Shown in pieces: positions 7,885 to 16,356 of a stretch of DNA of 64,000 bases. The translations under genes were made by a program, and so were the position numbers. The stretch covers positions 1-64,000 of the forward strand of contig CAMQZC010000013.1 in assembly GCA_947039485.1 (NCBI GenBank), in the 5' to 3' direction. The notes under the pieces are model-generated. The model was not told the DNA's origin. It saw nothing but the letters and a program-made list of their open reading frames with translations, and did not search any database. This DNA comes from an uncultured Verrucomicrobiales bacterium. Its GTDB lineage: Bacteria; Verrucomicrobiota; Verrucomicrobiia; Verrucomicrobiales; Akkermansiaceae. Within the stretch, counting starts at the first letter, position 1. Each line of letters opens with the position of its first letter.

Positions 7885-7913
7885 ATCATAGCAGAAAGTA
7901 GCAGCATTTGCAA
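7885..7913 (-). promoter_or_regulatory. Predicted leaderless promoter of cobA-hemD
   Basis: Minus strand: TTGCAA (7913-7908), 17-nt spacer, TATGAT (7890-7885), six bases (ttgcgc), ATG at 7878. Confidence 0.68.
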
Positions 7914-7922
7914 CAAGAGACT

Positions 7923-8918
7923 TTAGTATGTCAGCTCTTGAGTGCTTGCTTCTGGGCTTTCTTTCTGCAGGATTGGCTCCACAGGGATGGCAGCGCCTTG
8001 GATGATGAATGGCTGCATGGTAGGAAGTTGTCGCAGCTCTGGTGGGAGGCTTGCTTCGTCAATTTCCTCTGCAAGCACATCATCAGCGGCGTGCGTGGGC
8101 GCGAGATAACCAGCATGGAGGTTACGGATGCCCGTTTTACCCTCATCAATGAGAGCAGAGACTGTTAACACACGTATGCCGCGAGCTTGTAGATTGCTCA
8201 GAATATACTCACTGGCAAGGGTGCTAGGTGCGTGGATGTCGTGTAGCAGGATGATCGAGCCATCGCGTGCGCTGCGCAAAACTCGCTGGGCGACTATTGT
8301 GGAGCCCGGGCGCCTCCAATCCTGAGGATCGACATCCCAGAGAATAGCTGGGGTGCCATACTTCTCAAAAATCTTTTTGAAAGTCTTGTTGTTACCAGCA
8401 CCGTAGGGTGGGCGCATGGCTCGGGGTTTGATACCTGTGTACTTCTCGATGATCTCAGAGCTACGTGTGAACTCTCTTTGAGCGCGAGCCCAGCTGACCC
8501 TTGCGAGATTGCAGTGCGTCCACGTGTGAATTGCTACCTCATGTCCCTCTGCGACCATGCGGCTCAGCAGATGAGGGTTGCGAGCTACGCAGCTGCCTAA
8601 GACAAAGAAGGTAGCCTTGGCATTGTACTTCTTGAGCAAGTCAAGAATGCGAGGGGTGTGGATGGGGTGTGGACCATCGTCATAGCTCAGGGCAACGGCT
8701 CCTTTGATACCATTGACACGGCTGATGCGATAATCTGATACTTGGATGGGTTGATTAGCCTTTGCGGTCACCCCCACCCAAGTGGCAATATCCTCTTGGG
8801 AGTGGCTGGGGTAGGCACTCGCTCCGCTAGCATTACTAGCGTCACCTTGGATAATGGCTGCTGGCGCGCTCGGTATTAAGCAGAGGCTGAGCAACAATGT
8901 GAAGAGAGGTCGAATCAC
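7923..8918 (-). CDS. Secreted polysaccharide deacetylase (NodB domain)
   Basis: A 331-residue exported protein with signal peptide (MIRPLFTLLLSLCLIPSAPAA) and a NodB/CE4 domain from about residue 72 to 265. The metal and catalytic motifs are present: ALSYDDGPHP (motif 1, Asp-Asp), HTWTH (metal His pair), RPPYGA (motif 3), WDVDPQDWRRPG (motif 4) and IILLHDIH (motif 5). Likely substrates are peptidoglycan GlcNAc/MurNAc or another acetylated glycan. A 65-residue tail follows the domain. Its ATG overlaps the stop of the upstream paralogue (ATGA), indicating translational coupling. Confidence 0.9.
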   Translation of the reverse strand: MIRPLFTLLLSLCLIPSAPAAIIQGDASNASGASAYPSHSQEDIATWVGVTAKANQPIQVSDYRISRVNGIKGAVALSYDDGPHPIHTPRILDLLKKYNAKATFFVLGSCVARNPHLLSRMVAEGHEVAIHTWTHCNLARVSWARAQREFTRSSEIIEKYTGIKPRAMRPPYGAGNNKTFKKIFEKYGTPAILWDVDPQDWRRPGSTIVAQRVLRSARDGSIILLHDIHAPSTLASEYILSNLQARGIRVLTVSALIDEGKTGIRNLHAGYLAPTHAADDVLAEEIDEASLPPELRQLPTMQPFIIQGAAIPVEPILQKESPEASTQELTY

Positions 8919-9694
8919 TCCGGTGCTACTTCTGCGTTAGCTGAGTTTGCAATCGCTGCCTCGGCAGCCTCACGGGCTTCCTTTTGTGATTGCGCGAGGA
9001 GTTCTGAGACTGTCACAAGCTTGTAACCCTTGGCCTGCAGCCCAATGATAACGCTCTCAACAGCGTCAATGGAACTCTTGTGGATATCATGCATGAGGAT
9101 GATGGAGCCCGGGCGTGCTGGATTGACGGCTCGTTGGATGACGGTATTGATACCAGGCTTGCGCCAGTCGTTGGTATCAATGCTCCACAGGACTGTGCTG
9201 AGTCCGTAATTGTTAGCAAAATTACTGATGAGACTCTGATTAATCGCGCCGTATGGAGGACGTATGGTACGTGGTGTCGTCCCTGTCGTACTCTTAATGA
9301 TGCCTACGCTACGGCTGAGCTCATCATTGAGCTTGGCCGAGCTGAGACGTGGGAGAAAGGGGTGTGACCATGTATGAACTGCTACTTCATGACCCTCTGC
9401 AGCTGTGCGAGCAGCAATGGATGGATAGCGACGCACATTGGATCCAAGCACGTAAAATGTAGCCTTCGCGTTATGCTTCTTAAGGATGTTGAGCAGGCGA
9501 GGTGTGTTGCTCGCGTGAGGTCCATCATCAAAGGTGAGGGCAACGTATGGAACCTTGACCTTGACCTGACCGATGCGCGCATGCGTGGTGGTGAAGTGGT
9601 TGCTCATCTCCGCCACTGGCGGGGCGATTTTGCTCTCTTGGCTGCAAGAGGCAATGAGGAGGGTAAGGATGAGTGATAAACTACGCTTGTTCAT
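8915..9694 (-). CDS. Polysaccharide deacetylase lipoprotein (NodB domain)
   Basis: A 259-residue paralogue of the downstream gene. The signal sequence ends in a lipobox (LLIASC, Cys about 17), so it should be membrane anchored. The NodB domain (about residues 48-235) keeps ALTFDDGPHAS, HTWSH, RPPYGA, SIDTNDWRKPG and IILMHDIH. The tail is Ala/Glu-rich. The track begins at a TTG (9700); the ATG at 9694 is the likely start. A TTGCAT-17-TAATTT promoter ends 11 bases upstream of it. A lipid-anchored and a soluble copy in one operon suggests envelope glycan modification. Confidence 0.9.
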   Translation of the reverse strand: MNKRSLSLILTLLIASCSQESKIAPPVAEMSNHFTTTHARIGQVKVKVPYVALTFDDGPHASNTPRLLNILKKHNAKATFYVLGSNVRRYPSIAARTAAEGHEVAVHTWSHPFLPRLSSAKLNDELSRSVGIIKSTTGTTPRTIRPPYGAINQSLISNFANNYGLSTVLWSIDTNDWRKPGINTVIQRAVNPARPGSIILMHDIHKSSIDAVESVIIGLQAKGYKLVTVSELLAQSQKEAREAAEAAIANSANAEVAPE

Positions 9695-9768
9695 ATGCAA
9701 AGGAAAAATTAACCTTTCCGGCCTGTAAATGCAAGCTTAATATGAGCTCTACATTAAAACCTTTCCAA

Positions 9769-11514
9769 TTAATGGAAGAGATTTGGATAGGATTTAATAG
9801 CAATCTCGCGTGAAAGTTTCTTAATAGCACTGCTATCTTGAGCCTTGAGTGCCAGCTGTGCCATCTCTCGACATTCCTCATAATTAAGGTGTCGGATAGC
9901 ATAGCGAATCAACGGCACGACATGCACGCCAACGGAGAGTTCTGTCGCACCGAGCCCAATGAGCAGGGGGACGAGGTTGAGGTCAGATCCAGTCTCTCCA
10001 CAAATAGCAGTGGGGATACCAGCTCGAATGGTCTGGTCGATGAGACGGATAACACCTGGGTGCGCTGGGCGGAACATGTCAGCAACGCGACGGTTTACGC
10101 GGTCAACGGCGATCGTGTACTGTGTCAAATCATTAGTACCGATGGAGAAGAAGTCTACATGAGGCGCGAGCACGTCTGCCATCATGGCAGCCGAGGGCAC
10201 CTCAATCATGACGCCAACACGAAGATTAGGGTCGTAGGCCTGTCCTCGTTCATTGAGCTCATCACGACAATCTTGCAGCAGTTTCTTGACTCGGATGACT
10301 TCCGTATAGCCAGATATCATGGGGAACATGACGCCCGCCTTGCCGTGCGCAGAGGCGCGGAGGATTGCTCGAAGCTGGTCTTTAAAAATCTCGGGGCGAC
10401 TCAGCGAGACGCGAATGCCTCGCCAGCCGAGGAAGGGGTTATCCTCCTTCACATCACGCTCAAAGGGCAACTTGTCTCCACCTGCATCGAGACTGCGGAA
10501 GATGACTTCCTCGGGCGCGCAGGCCTCAACGAGGTCCTTATAGTGTACATACTGCTCCTCCTCATTGGGCATATTGCCATCATTGAGCAAGAAGAACTCC
10601 GTGCGGTAGAGACCGACACCCTCAGCACCTGAGGCGGTGATGTTGCTGTACTCATGGGCGAACTCGACGTTGGTTGCTACCCGGATGTGGCGACCATCTG
10701 TTGTCTCTGCGGGCAGGTCGCGCATCAGCGCGAGTGCCTTATAGGCTTTTTCCTTCTCCGCGCGTAGATTGAGATACTCTTCCTTGGTCTCGGGGCTGGG
10801 GTTGAGGATAAAGAGACCTTCGTAGCCATCAATGATGACCTCCTGTCCTGCTTTAACCTCGATGGTGAGCTGCTCAATACCTACAATAGCGGGCAATCCA
10901 AGTGATCGCGCAAGAATAGCGGTGTGTGAGACGGTGGATCCAGCCTCTGTGACAAAGCCCCGCACGAGATCACGGTTAAGATCAGCGGTACTGCTGGGGC
11001 TGAGGTCGTATGCTGCGAGGATGTGGGGCTGCTTATCGCGGCTGCTGGGGCACTCGTGATGCTCGCCAGCCATATTTTTGAGCACACGGCGCAGCACATC
11101 CTCCATATCGGCGACGCGGCTGCGCAGGTAGGCATCCTCAACACGGCGCATAAGCTCCATGAAATTCTGCACAACAGCGTAGTACACCGCCTCCATGTTT
11201 TGCATGCGAGCATCAAACTCCACATGGAGCTTACTCATAATGGAGCGATCGCGCAGGAAGAGCAGATGCGCATCAAAGATAGCAGCCTCATCAGCACCAC
11301 TCATGTGCTCGACGCGAGCCTTGAGCTCATTGAGCTCTACCTCCGTGCGGCAAAGGGCCTTTTCTAACCGATCCCACTCGGCCTGCTTTTCGCAACGCCT
11401 AATCGAGTAAATACCAGGAGCCGTGCTACCAGCAACTTCTACCTTGACTGTTGCAATGACAATCCCCGGGGAGATTGGCATTCCCCTGAGGCGTCGTTCG
11501 AGTGTCTCCATCAT
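9769..11514 (-). CDS. ptsI: Phosphoenolpyruvate-protein phosphotransferase (Enzyme I)
   Basis: Cytoplasmic Enzyme I transfers phosphate from PEP to HPr. At 581 residues it is standard length. The N-terminal HPr-binding and phosphohistidine domain carries the active-site His197 in GSTVSHTAILARSLGLPA; the C-terminal PEP-binding barrel has the GLYRTEFFLLN, GWRGIRVSL, FFSIGTNDLTQY and AICGETGSD (catalytic Cys) segments. It follows ptsH by 78 bp on the same strand. No sugar-specific Enzyme II is in the window, so its output may be regulatory or act on distant permeases. Confidence 0.95.
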   Translation of the reverse strand: MMETLERRLRGMPISPGIVIATVKVEVAGSTAPGIYSIRRCEKQAEWDRLEKALCRTEVELNELKARVEHMSGADEAAIFDAHLLFLRDRSIMSKLHVEFDARMQNMEAVYYAVVQNFMELMRRVEDAYLRSRVADMEDVLRRVLKNMAGEHHECPSSRDKQPHILAAYDLSPSSTADLNRDLVRGFVTEAGSTVSHTAILARSLGLPAIVGIEQLTIEVKAGQEVIIDGYEGLFILNPSPETKEEYLNLRAEKEKAYKALALMRDLPAETTDGRHIRVATNVEFAHEYSNITASGAEGVGLYRTEFFLLNDGNMPNEEEQYVHYKDLVEACAPEEVIFRSLDAGGDKLPFERDVKEDNPFLGWRGIRVSLSRPEIFKDQLRAILRASAHGKAGVMFPMISGYTEVIRVKKLLQDCRDELNERGQAYDPNLRVGVMIEVPSAAMMADVLAPHVDFFSIGTNDLTQYTIAVDRVNRRVADMFRPAHPGVIRLIDQTIRAGIPTAICGETGSDLNLVPLLIGLGATELSVGVHVVPLIRYAIRHLNYEECREMAQLALKAQDSSAIKKLSREIAIKSYPNLFH

Positions 11515-11592
11515 GGGTTTAGTTCTCTATAGGCAGCTGGTTTTGACGTCTGTAAAAAACTTATTTGAGCGGTTATCCGCAGTTGAAAGCGC

Positions 11593-11859
11593 TTACGCCT
11601 CTCCAAACTTATTCTCTACCAAGGCAACGAGAGCAGCCATTGACTCTTCCTCATCAGGGCCATCAACCGTGATGTTGAAGCTAGCACCATGACCAACGGC
11701 TAACATCATGAGTCCCATGATGCTTTTTCCGTCAATAGATTCTTCATCACTAGCTACTACGACTTCCGCCTTGTAACGGCTAGCCGTACGTACAAACTGT
11801 GCAGCAGGACGTGCGTGAATGCCCAGCTTATTCAGGACAGTGAGTTGCTTTTTAATCAT
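11593..11859 (-). CDS. ptsH: Phosphocarrier protein HPr
   Basis: An 88-residue HPr. The Enzyme I phosphorylation site is His15 in GIHARPAA, and the regulatory serine is Ser46 in GKSIMGLMMLA, the configuration phosphorylated by HPr kinase where that enzyme exists. It precedes ptsI in the same operon. A TATAAT box on the minus strand at 11897-11892 with a weak TGGAAA -35 predicts a leader of about 25-30 nt, so unlike many genes here this one appears to have a 5' UTR. Confidence 0.95.
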   Translation of the reverse strand: MIKKQLTVLNKLGIHARPAAQFVRTASRYKAEVVVASDEESIDGKSIMGLMMLAVGHGASFNITVDGPDEEESMAALVALVENKFGEA

Positions 11860-11961
11860 AATGAAGAATGGTGTGGTTAGGTTCGCTTCATATTATACAT
11901 GCACGCTGATACATTTCCAGCTTTATTTTCATTGCAACAGCTAATGTCATTATTTTTAAGT

Positions 11962-11990
11962 TTGATTTAAAGTCGCTCAGCGGCTATAAT
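11962..11990 (+). promoter_or_regulatory. Predicted promoter of pyrE, leaderless geometry
   Basis: TTGATT (11962-11967), 17-nt spacer, consensus TATAAT (11985-11990). Nine bases (tacggagat) then lead to the ATG at 12000. If transcription starts 6-8 nt after the -10 box, the leader is 1-4 nt. Confidence 0.75.
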
Positions 11991-11999
11991 TACGGAGAT

Positions 12000-12566
12000 A
12001 TGAGCACCCCTATCCAAGAACTCCAACAAATCCTTTTGGCCAAATCTATCAAAACAGGTCACTTTGTCCTCGCCTCGGGCAAAGAGAGTGATCTCTACTG
12101 CGACTGCCGCGTCACAGCCCTCGACGCCATTGGTGCAAACCTCATCGGTCAATGCGGCTGGGAGCTTGTTCAAAAGCAGATTATGCCCCTCTTTCCCGAG
12201 GTCAACTCCATCGGTGGTATGACCATGGGTGCTGACCCCATCTCCCTCGCTATTGGTATGTACTCCGCCAAGGAGAAGACACCTATGAGCGTCTTCACCG
12301 TCCGCAAGGAAGTCAAGGAGCATGGGCGCACCAAGCGCATCGAAGGCAACTTTGCGGCAGGCCAAACAATCATCGTCGTCGATGATGTCATCACCACGGG
12401 CGGCTCCACACTCAAGGCCATTGATGCCATCGAAGCTGAGGGCGGCAAAGTCGTTGCAGCTCTCGTCCTCGTTGACCGCGAAGAAGGCGGCCGCGAAGCT
12501 ATCGAAGCTCGCAACATCCCCGTCTTCCCCCTCTTCACTCGCCAGAGCATCTTTGGCAGCAAATAA
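12000..12566 (+). CDS. pyrE: Orotate phosphoribosyltransferase
   Basis: Transfers ribose-5-phosphate from PRPP to orotate to form OMP in pyrimidine synthesis. The 188-residue protein keeps FVLASGKESDLYCDCR (orotate site), VRKEVKEHGRTKRIEG (flexible catalytic loop) and the PRPP motif IIVVDDVITTGGSTL (about residues 121-135). Length fits the family. nagZ follows 28 bp downstream, so they may share a transcript. Confidence 0.94.
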   Translation: MSTPIQELQQILLAKSIKTGHFVLASGKESDLYCDCRVTALDAIGANLIGQCGWELVQKQIMPLFPEVNSIGGMTMGADPISLAIGMYSAKEKTPMSVFTVRKEVKEHGRTKRIEGNFAAGQTIIVVDDVITTGGSTLKAIDAIEAEGGKVVAALVLVDREEGGREAIEARNIPVFPLFTRQSIFGSK

Positions 12567-12594
12567 GAGCGCTAACCTTTAGCCATAGCCCGCT

Positions 12595-13653
12595 ATGTTG
12601 CCCATCCTTGTAGGTATTGAAGGCTCGATGCTCAGCAGTCGCGAGCTCGAGCTTTTCACAAGGTGGCAACCAGCGGGCTATATTCTTTTTAGCCGCAATA
12701 TCATCGACCACGAGCTCTGTCGTGAGCTCTGTGATGATTTGCAATCCCTGAGCGAGCATCACGCCATCATTGCTATTGATCAGGAGGGTGGTCGTGTCGT
12801 GCGTACGGCTGATATCGGGCTCAATCTCCCCTCTGCCAGCGCACTCGCTGCGACTAAGGATGCGCATCAGATATCTATCGCAGCACATTATACCGCGCGT
12901 ATGCTGCTTGATCTCGGAGTCAATTGCAATCTTGCCCCAGTCCTTGATGCTGGCTCAAGCCGCAGCAATGCCCTACCCGACCGCTGCTGGGGGAGCGAGA
13001 GTCAAGCTATCACCTCCTACGCGGGTATCTGGAACCGTGAGCTGCAGCGCAATGGCGTCCGTAGCTGCGGCAAGCACTTCCCTGGCATGGGAGGGGCTTG
13101 CAGTGATCCGCATTTTGAGCTACCTATCCTCAAGGGGAGCCGCGAGGACTTCCTGAGCGAAGCCGCTATCCCCTTTACCGCGCTCATGCCCGAGCTCCCC
13201 TCCATCATGATGGCGCATATCTTGCTGCCAGATATTGATACTGAACTCCCATCCTCTCTTTCTCCCTCCATTGTGCAGCAACTGCTACGTAATCAGCTCG
13301 GCTATGAGGGACTGGTGATGACAGATGACCTCTGTATGGGGGCAATTAGCACGCTCTACAGCCCTGCACAGTCCGCAGCGATGGCACTGCTGGCAGGCTG
13401 TGATCTGCCGCTACTCTGTCATGAGGTTGTGCAGCATCTCGATGCTGTAGCAAAGTCCATTGAGTCTCTCCCCGAGCACGTTCTAGACAGTGCCTGCGAA
13501 CGCATTGAGCGCTACAGCATGCTCTGCGAGACGGCTCCCCCGATGCCCTTCATCGCTTGGCGCGATTTCCAGCGATCTTGCGCCGCATTTCATACAAGCA
13601 TCAGCCCTACGCAGAGTGTCCGAGCAGCGGCATCCCCTGTGGAGAGCTATTGA
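12595..13653 (+). CDS. nagZ: Glycoside hydrolase family 3 beta-N-acetylhexosaminidase
   Basis: A 352-residue cytoplasmic-type NagZ that removes GlcNAc from muropeptides during cell-wall recycling. Motifs include IDQEGGRVVRT, the catalytic loop KHFPGMGGACSDPHFELP with the Asp-x-His dyad retained (the usual GHG reads GMG), and the nucleophile region VMTDDLCMGAI. No signal peptide is evident. It follows pyrE and precedes an M23 peptidase, so cell-wall turnover genes are clustered here. Confidence 0.88.
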   Translation: MLPILVGIEGSMLSSRELELFTRWQPAGYILFSRNIIDHELCRELCDDLQSLSEHHAIIAIDQEGGRVVRTADIGLNLPSASALAATKDAHQISIAAHYTARMLLDLGVNCNLAPVLDAGSSRSNALPDRCWGSESQAITSYAGIWNRELQRNGVRSCGKHFPGMGGACSDPHFELPILKGSREDFLSEAAIPFTALMPELPSIMMAHILLPDIDTELPSSLSPSIVQQLLRNQLGYEGLVMTDDLCMGAISTLYSPAQSAAMALLAGCDLPLLCHEVVQHLDAVAKSIESLPEHVLDSACERIERYSMLCETAPPMPFIAWRDFQRSCAAFHTSISPTQSVRAAASPVESY

Positions 13654-13690
13654 GCGAGCCTACTGATGTCACGTTACACTTGCTTTTGGC

Positions 13691-13719
13691 TTGAATGAAC
13701 AGCCTCCATATGGTATTTT
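13691..13719 (+). promoter_or_regulatory. Predicted leaderless promoter of the M23 peptidase gene
   Basis: TTGAAT (13691-13696), 17-nt spacer, TATTTT (13714-13719), six bases (ctaatt), ATG at 13726. Confidence 0.65.
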
Positions 13720-13725
13720 CTAATT

Positions 13726-14409
13726 ATGCCCCACATGCTTGTCACATGGTTGTTTGCTCTTTTTATCTTTGCTAGTCTCAATACGCCAGTAGATGCGCAC
13801 ACTACTATGGCGAGAAAAACCCCTGATGGTAAATGGGCTTATGTCCCGCTCTCTGATGGGTTTGACTATCCCGTAGGCAAGCCAAATGCCGATGGCTACT
13901 ACAAAGCGCGCGGTCTGCGCCTGCGCACACCACGTCACTTGGGGGAGGATTGGAATGGCAATGGTGGCGGCAATAGCGATTTAGGTGATCCTGTCTATAC
14001 CATCGGCCACGGTCTTGTCTCCTATGCTGAGGATGCACGAGGGCGCTGGGGCAAGGTCGTCATTGTACGCCATGCCTTCCGCGATCCCAAGTCGGGCAAG
14101 GTATTCTGCTGTCAGACCCTTTACAGCCATCTCGACCGTATCGATGTCAAGCTCGGGCAACTCATACCACGCGGCTACCAAATCGGCACCCTTGGCTCCA
14201 ATCGTGGAATGTTCCAAGCTCATCTTCATGCGGAGCTGCATTACAATGTAAATGTCAATACGGGACACCAAGGCATCCCCAAGAACGCTCGCAACTATGG
14301 GAATCTGACTAATTTCATCAAGAAATACCGCAAACTTCCCCGCGAGCCTAAGCTCGTCAAGGTGCCCATCGGTGGATTCCTCCCCTACAAGGATACGAAG
14401 GGACTCTAA
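13726..14409 (+). CDS. Secreted M23-like peptidase (LytM domain)
   Basis: A 227-residue exported protein with a signal peptide (MPHMLVTWLFALFIFASLNTPVDAH). The LytM fold carries the first zinc site as HLGED (His71, Asp75), a YSHLD segment and the HxH motif AHLHAEL near residue 170. M23 enzymes cut peptide cross-links in peptidoglycan. The zinc residues appear intact, so it is likely active. Its own predicted promoter separates it from nagZ; nadD follows 14 bp downstream. Confidence 0.85.
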   Translation: MPHMLVTWLFALFIFASLNTPVDAHTTMARKTPDGKWAYVPLSDGFDYPVGKPNADGYYKARGLRLRTPRHLGEDWNGNGGGNSDLGDPVYTIGHGLVSYAEDARGRWGKVVIVRHAFRDPKSGKVFCCQTLYSHLDRIDVKLGQLIPRGYQIGTLGSNRGMFQAHLHAELHYNVNVNTGHQGIPKNARNYGNLTNFIKKYRKLPREPKLVKVPIGGFLPYKDTKGL

Positions 14410-14423
14410 AGCCCCACGCTACG

Positions 14424-15008
14424 ATGAAGAAGATTTGCCTTTTTGGTGGTAGCTTTGACCCAATCCATAGCGGACATCTCCATATTGCCCAACAGGCCTA
14501 TGAGAACTGCGGCTTGGACTCTGTAATTTTCTTACCTGCAGCATGCTCCCCCTTCAAGCAGCATCAGCAGCTCATGCTCAGTGATGCCCAGCGTCTAGAG
14601 CTCATCCATCTCGCCACTGACAACCTGCCATGGGCTGAGGTCTCAGAGCTCGATTTAACACTGCCTCCCCCTAGCTGGACTTGGCGACTCGTCGAGCTAT
14701 GGCGCAAGCAAGAGCCAGACGCGGAGCTCTACTGGCTCATGGGTACAGATCAGTGGGCGCAACTTGATGCATGGGCTCGTAGTGATTACTTGCGTGAGCA
14801 ACTTCACTTTATTGTCTACCATCGCGGCAGCGCACCGCGGAGCCGTCCTGATGCTCAGGCTTGCTTTCTACATGGGGAGCACCCTGCCTCGTCCTCGGCT
14901 ATCCGAGAGAAATTAGCGCAGGGGCTGGCGATTGAGAGCAATTGGATGCCCTCAAATATACTCAGCAAGCTGCTCAGCTTTCCCAATGAATCATGTCAGG
15001 AGCCTTGA
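14424..15008 (+). CDS. nadD: Nicotinate-nucleotide adenylyltransferase
   Basis: Adenylates nicotinate mononucleotide in NAD synthesis. The 194-residue protein has the nucleotidyltransferase (T/H)IGH-type motif GGSFDPIHSGHLHIA at the start, FLPAACSPFK, the MGTDQWAQLDAW segment and the late SSSAIREKLAQG motif. Length is typical. Its 3' end overlaps the convergent HAD gene by 35 bp. Confidence 0.93.
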   Translation: MKKICLFGGSFDPIHSGHLHIAQQAYENCGLDSVIFLPAACSPFKQHQQLMLSDAQRLELIHLATDNLPWAEVSELDLTLPPPSWTWRLVELWRKQEPDAELYWLMGTDQWAQLDAWARSDYLREQLHFIVYHRGSAPRSRPDAQACFLHGEHPASSSAIREKLAQGLAIESNWMPSNILSKLLSFPNESCQEP

Positions 15009-15606
15009 CGATGGCGACGTCCATACCTGCAGCAACAGCTGCTACAACTCCAGGTTGAGCATCCTCAAAGACGATGCAGTTCTCCGGGGCTACACCCATG
15101 CGCAGGGCGCAGCTCAGGAAGATATCAGGCTCGGGCTTGCCGCGCCGAGGTCCAACATCTTCAGGAGTGACAATAATAGGAAAGTTGCCATCAAGTCCTG
15201 CCGAGTTCAGTGTGGCAAGAGCTCCCGGCAGGGCACTACCTGTACCAATAGCATAGGGAATACCCTTTAACTGAAGGCTCAAAACGAGCTCAATGACCTC
15301 GTCAATTGGGCTGAGTGAACCCGAGTCAAGCAGGCGCATGTAGATTTCACGCTTCTGAGTAGCTACAGCACGAGAACTCATCTTCAAGTCATAGCGCTTG
15401 TTGAGGGCCGCGACAATATCAGTTGCTGCACAGCCACCATAGCTGACAAATTCCTCGGCTAAAAACACCTCATAAGGAGCGCCATTGGCGGCAAGTGCTT
15501 CTCGCCAAGCCTTGTAATGTAGCTCCATACTATCGACAAGGGTTCCATCCAAATCAAATATATATCCGCCGTAGCACTTGCTCGGCATTTCAACACGCTT
15601 ATTCAT
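14974..15606 (-). CDS. HAD-superfamily phosphatase, beta-phosphoglucomutase-like
   Basis: A 210-residue subfamily IA HAD hydrolase. Motif I is FDLDGTLVDSMELHYKAWREAL with a cap domain typical of YqaB or beta-phosphoglucomutase-like enzymes; motif II is GTGSA, the motif III Lys is in RRGKPEPDIFL, and motif IV is VFEDAQPGVVAA. It probably dephosphorylates a small sugar phosphate. The nucleophile and acid Asp pair (DLD) is intact. It lies 18 bp downstream of the KtrA-like gene and may be cotranscribed with the potassium genes. Confidence 0.85.
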   Translation of the reverse strand: MNKRVEMPSKCYGGYIFDLDGTLVDSMELHYKAWREALAANGAPYEVFLAEEFVSYGGCAATDIVAALNKRYDLKMSSRAVATQKREIYMRLLDSGSLSPIDEVIELVLSLQLKGIPYAIGTGSALPGALATLNSAGLDGNFPIIVTPEDVGPRRGKPEPDIFLSCALRMGVAPENCIVFEDAQPGVVAAVAAGMDVAIVKAPDMIHWES

Positions 15607-15624
15607 AAAATTAAGATTCAGTAA

Positions 15625-16329
15625 TTAGAGTTTGTACGCTTTGGCAAAGCACTCTAAATCACTATCCTTGCCAAAGATAACCAGCACATCATCCTTAAGG
15701 AAGACCAAATCAGGGGTAGCTGTGTCAATGACGGGTTGGTCAGAGAGCTCCAAGGCATCCTCAGTCAGAGCCTCATCAACAGCTGCGCCTCGGCGTAGGG
15801 TGAGAAGGTTGAGTTGAAACTTGGTTCGCAGGTTCACATCCATCAATCTCTTACCAATCCAGTCCTTGGGCAGATTGACTTCAGCCACCATATGCGTTTT
15901 ATCAATTCTCCGCCTACGCATCAGACCTTTATTGATAAAGTGATCGGCAAGCTGCTTTGCTGCGACGTCCTCCACGCGGAAGAGGTCACGAATACCGATG
16001 AGTTTGAGCACATTGCTGTGCAAGGAGTTCACGGAGCGCGCATAGAGATGCTTGACACCAATCTCTTTGAGCTGAGCTGTGATGAGGATACTACGCTCAA
16101 ATCCCTCTCCAATAGCAACAATCACGTGAATATCATCACCCACGAGGTCGAGTTGGTCGAGTACACGGCGGTCCGAGGCGTCGCCCACCTGGGCACTAGC
16201 AACCTCGCTCTTCATCTCATTGATGACATTCTCGTGCAGGTCTAACACGGAGACTTCATAGCCGTTTTGAGCTAAGTTGCGGGCAAGCGCGCGGCCAAAG
16301 TGGCCTAAGCCGATAATGACAAATTTCAT
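15625..16329 (-). CDS. TrkA/KtrA-type potassium channel regulator
   Basis: A 234-residue cytoplasmic gating subunit. The RCK_N Rossmann domain (VIIGLGHFGRALARNLAQNGYEV, with acidic DLHE after strand 2) binds NAD(H) or ATP/ADP; the RCK_C domain occupies about residues 150-230. A single RCK_N/RCK_C pair is the KtrA layout, half of E. coli TrkA. In many bacteria RCK_C of KtrA-like proteins binds cyclic di-AMP, which links it to cdaA in this window, but binding here is untested. It lies 27 bp after the TrkH-like gene. Confidence 0.9.
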   Translation of the reverse strand: MKFVIIGLGHFGRALARNLAQNGYEVSVLDLHENVINEMKSEVASAQVGDASDRRVLDQLDLVGDDIHVIVAIGEGFERSILITAQLKEIGVKHLYARSVNSLHSNVLKLIGIRDLFRVEDVAAKQLADHFINKGLMRRRRIDKTHMVAEVNLPKDWIGKRLMDVNLRTKFQLNLLTLRRGAAVDEALTEDALELSDQPVIDTATPDLVFLKDDVLVIFGKDSDLECFAKAYKL

Positions 16330-16356
16330 CTTATTAAATGTGGTTGGTTAAAGGGG

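Noticed and set aside
9838-10632. 264-residue plus-strand ORF
   Set aside because: It is antisense to ptsI, whose motifs are complete.
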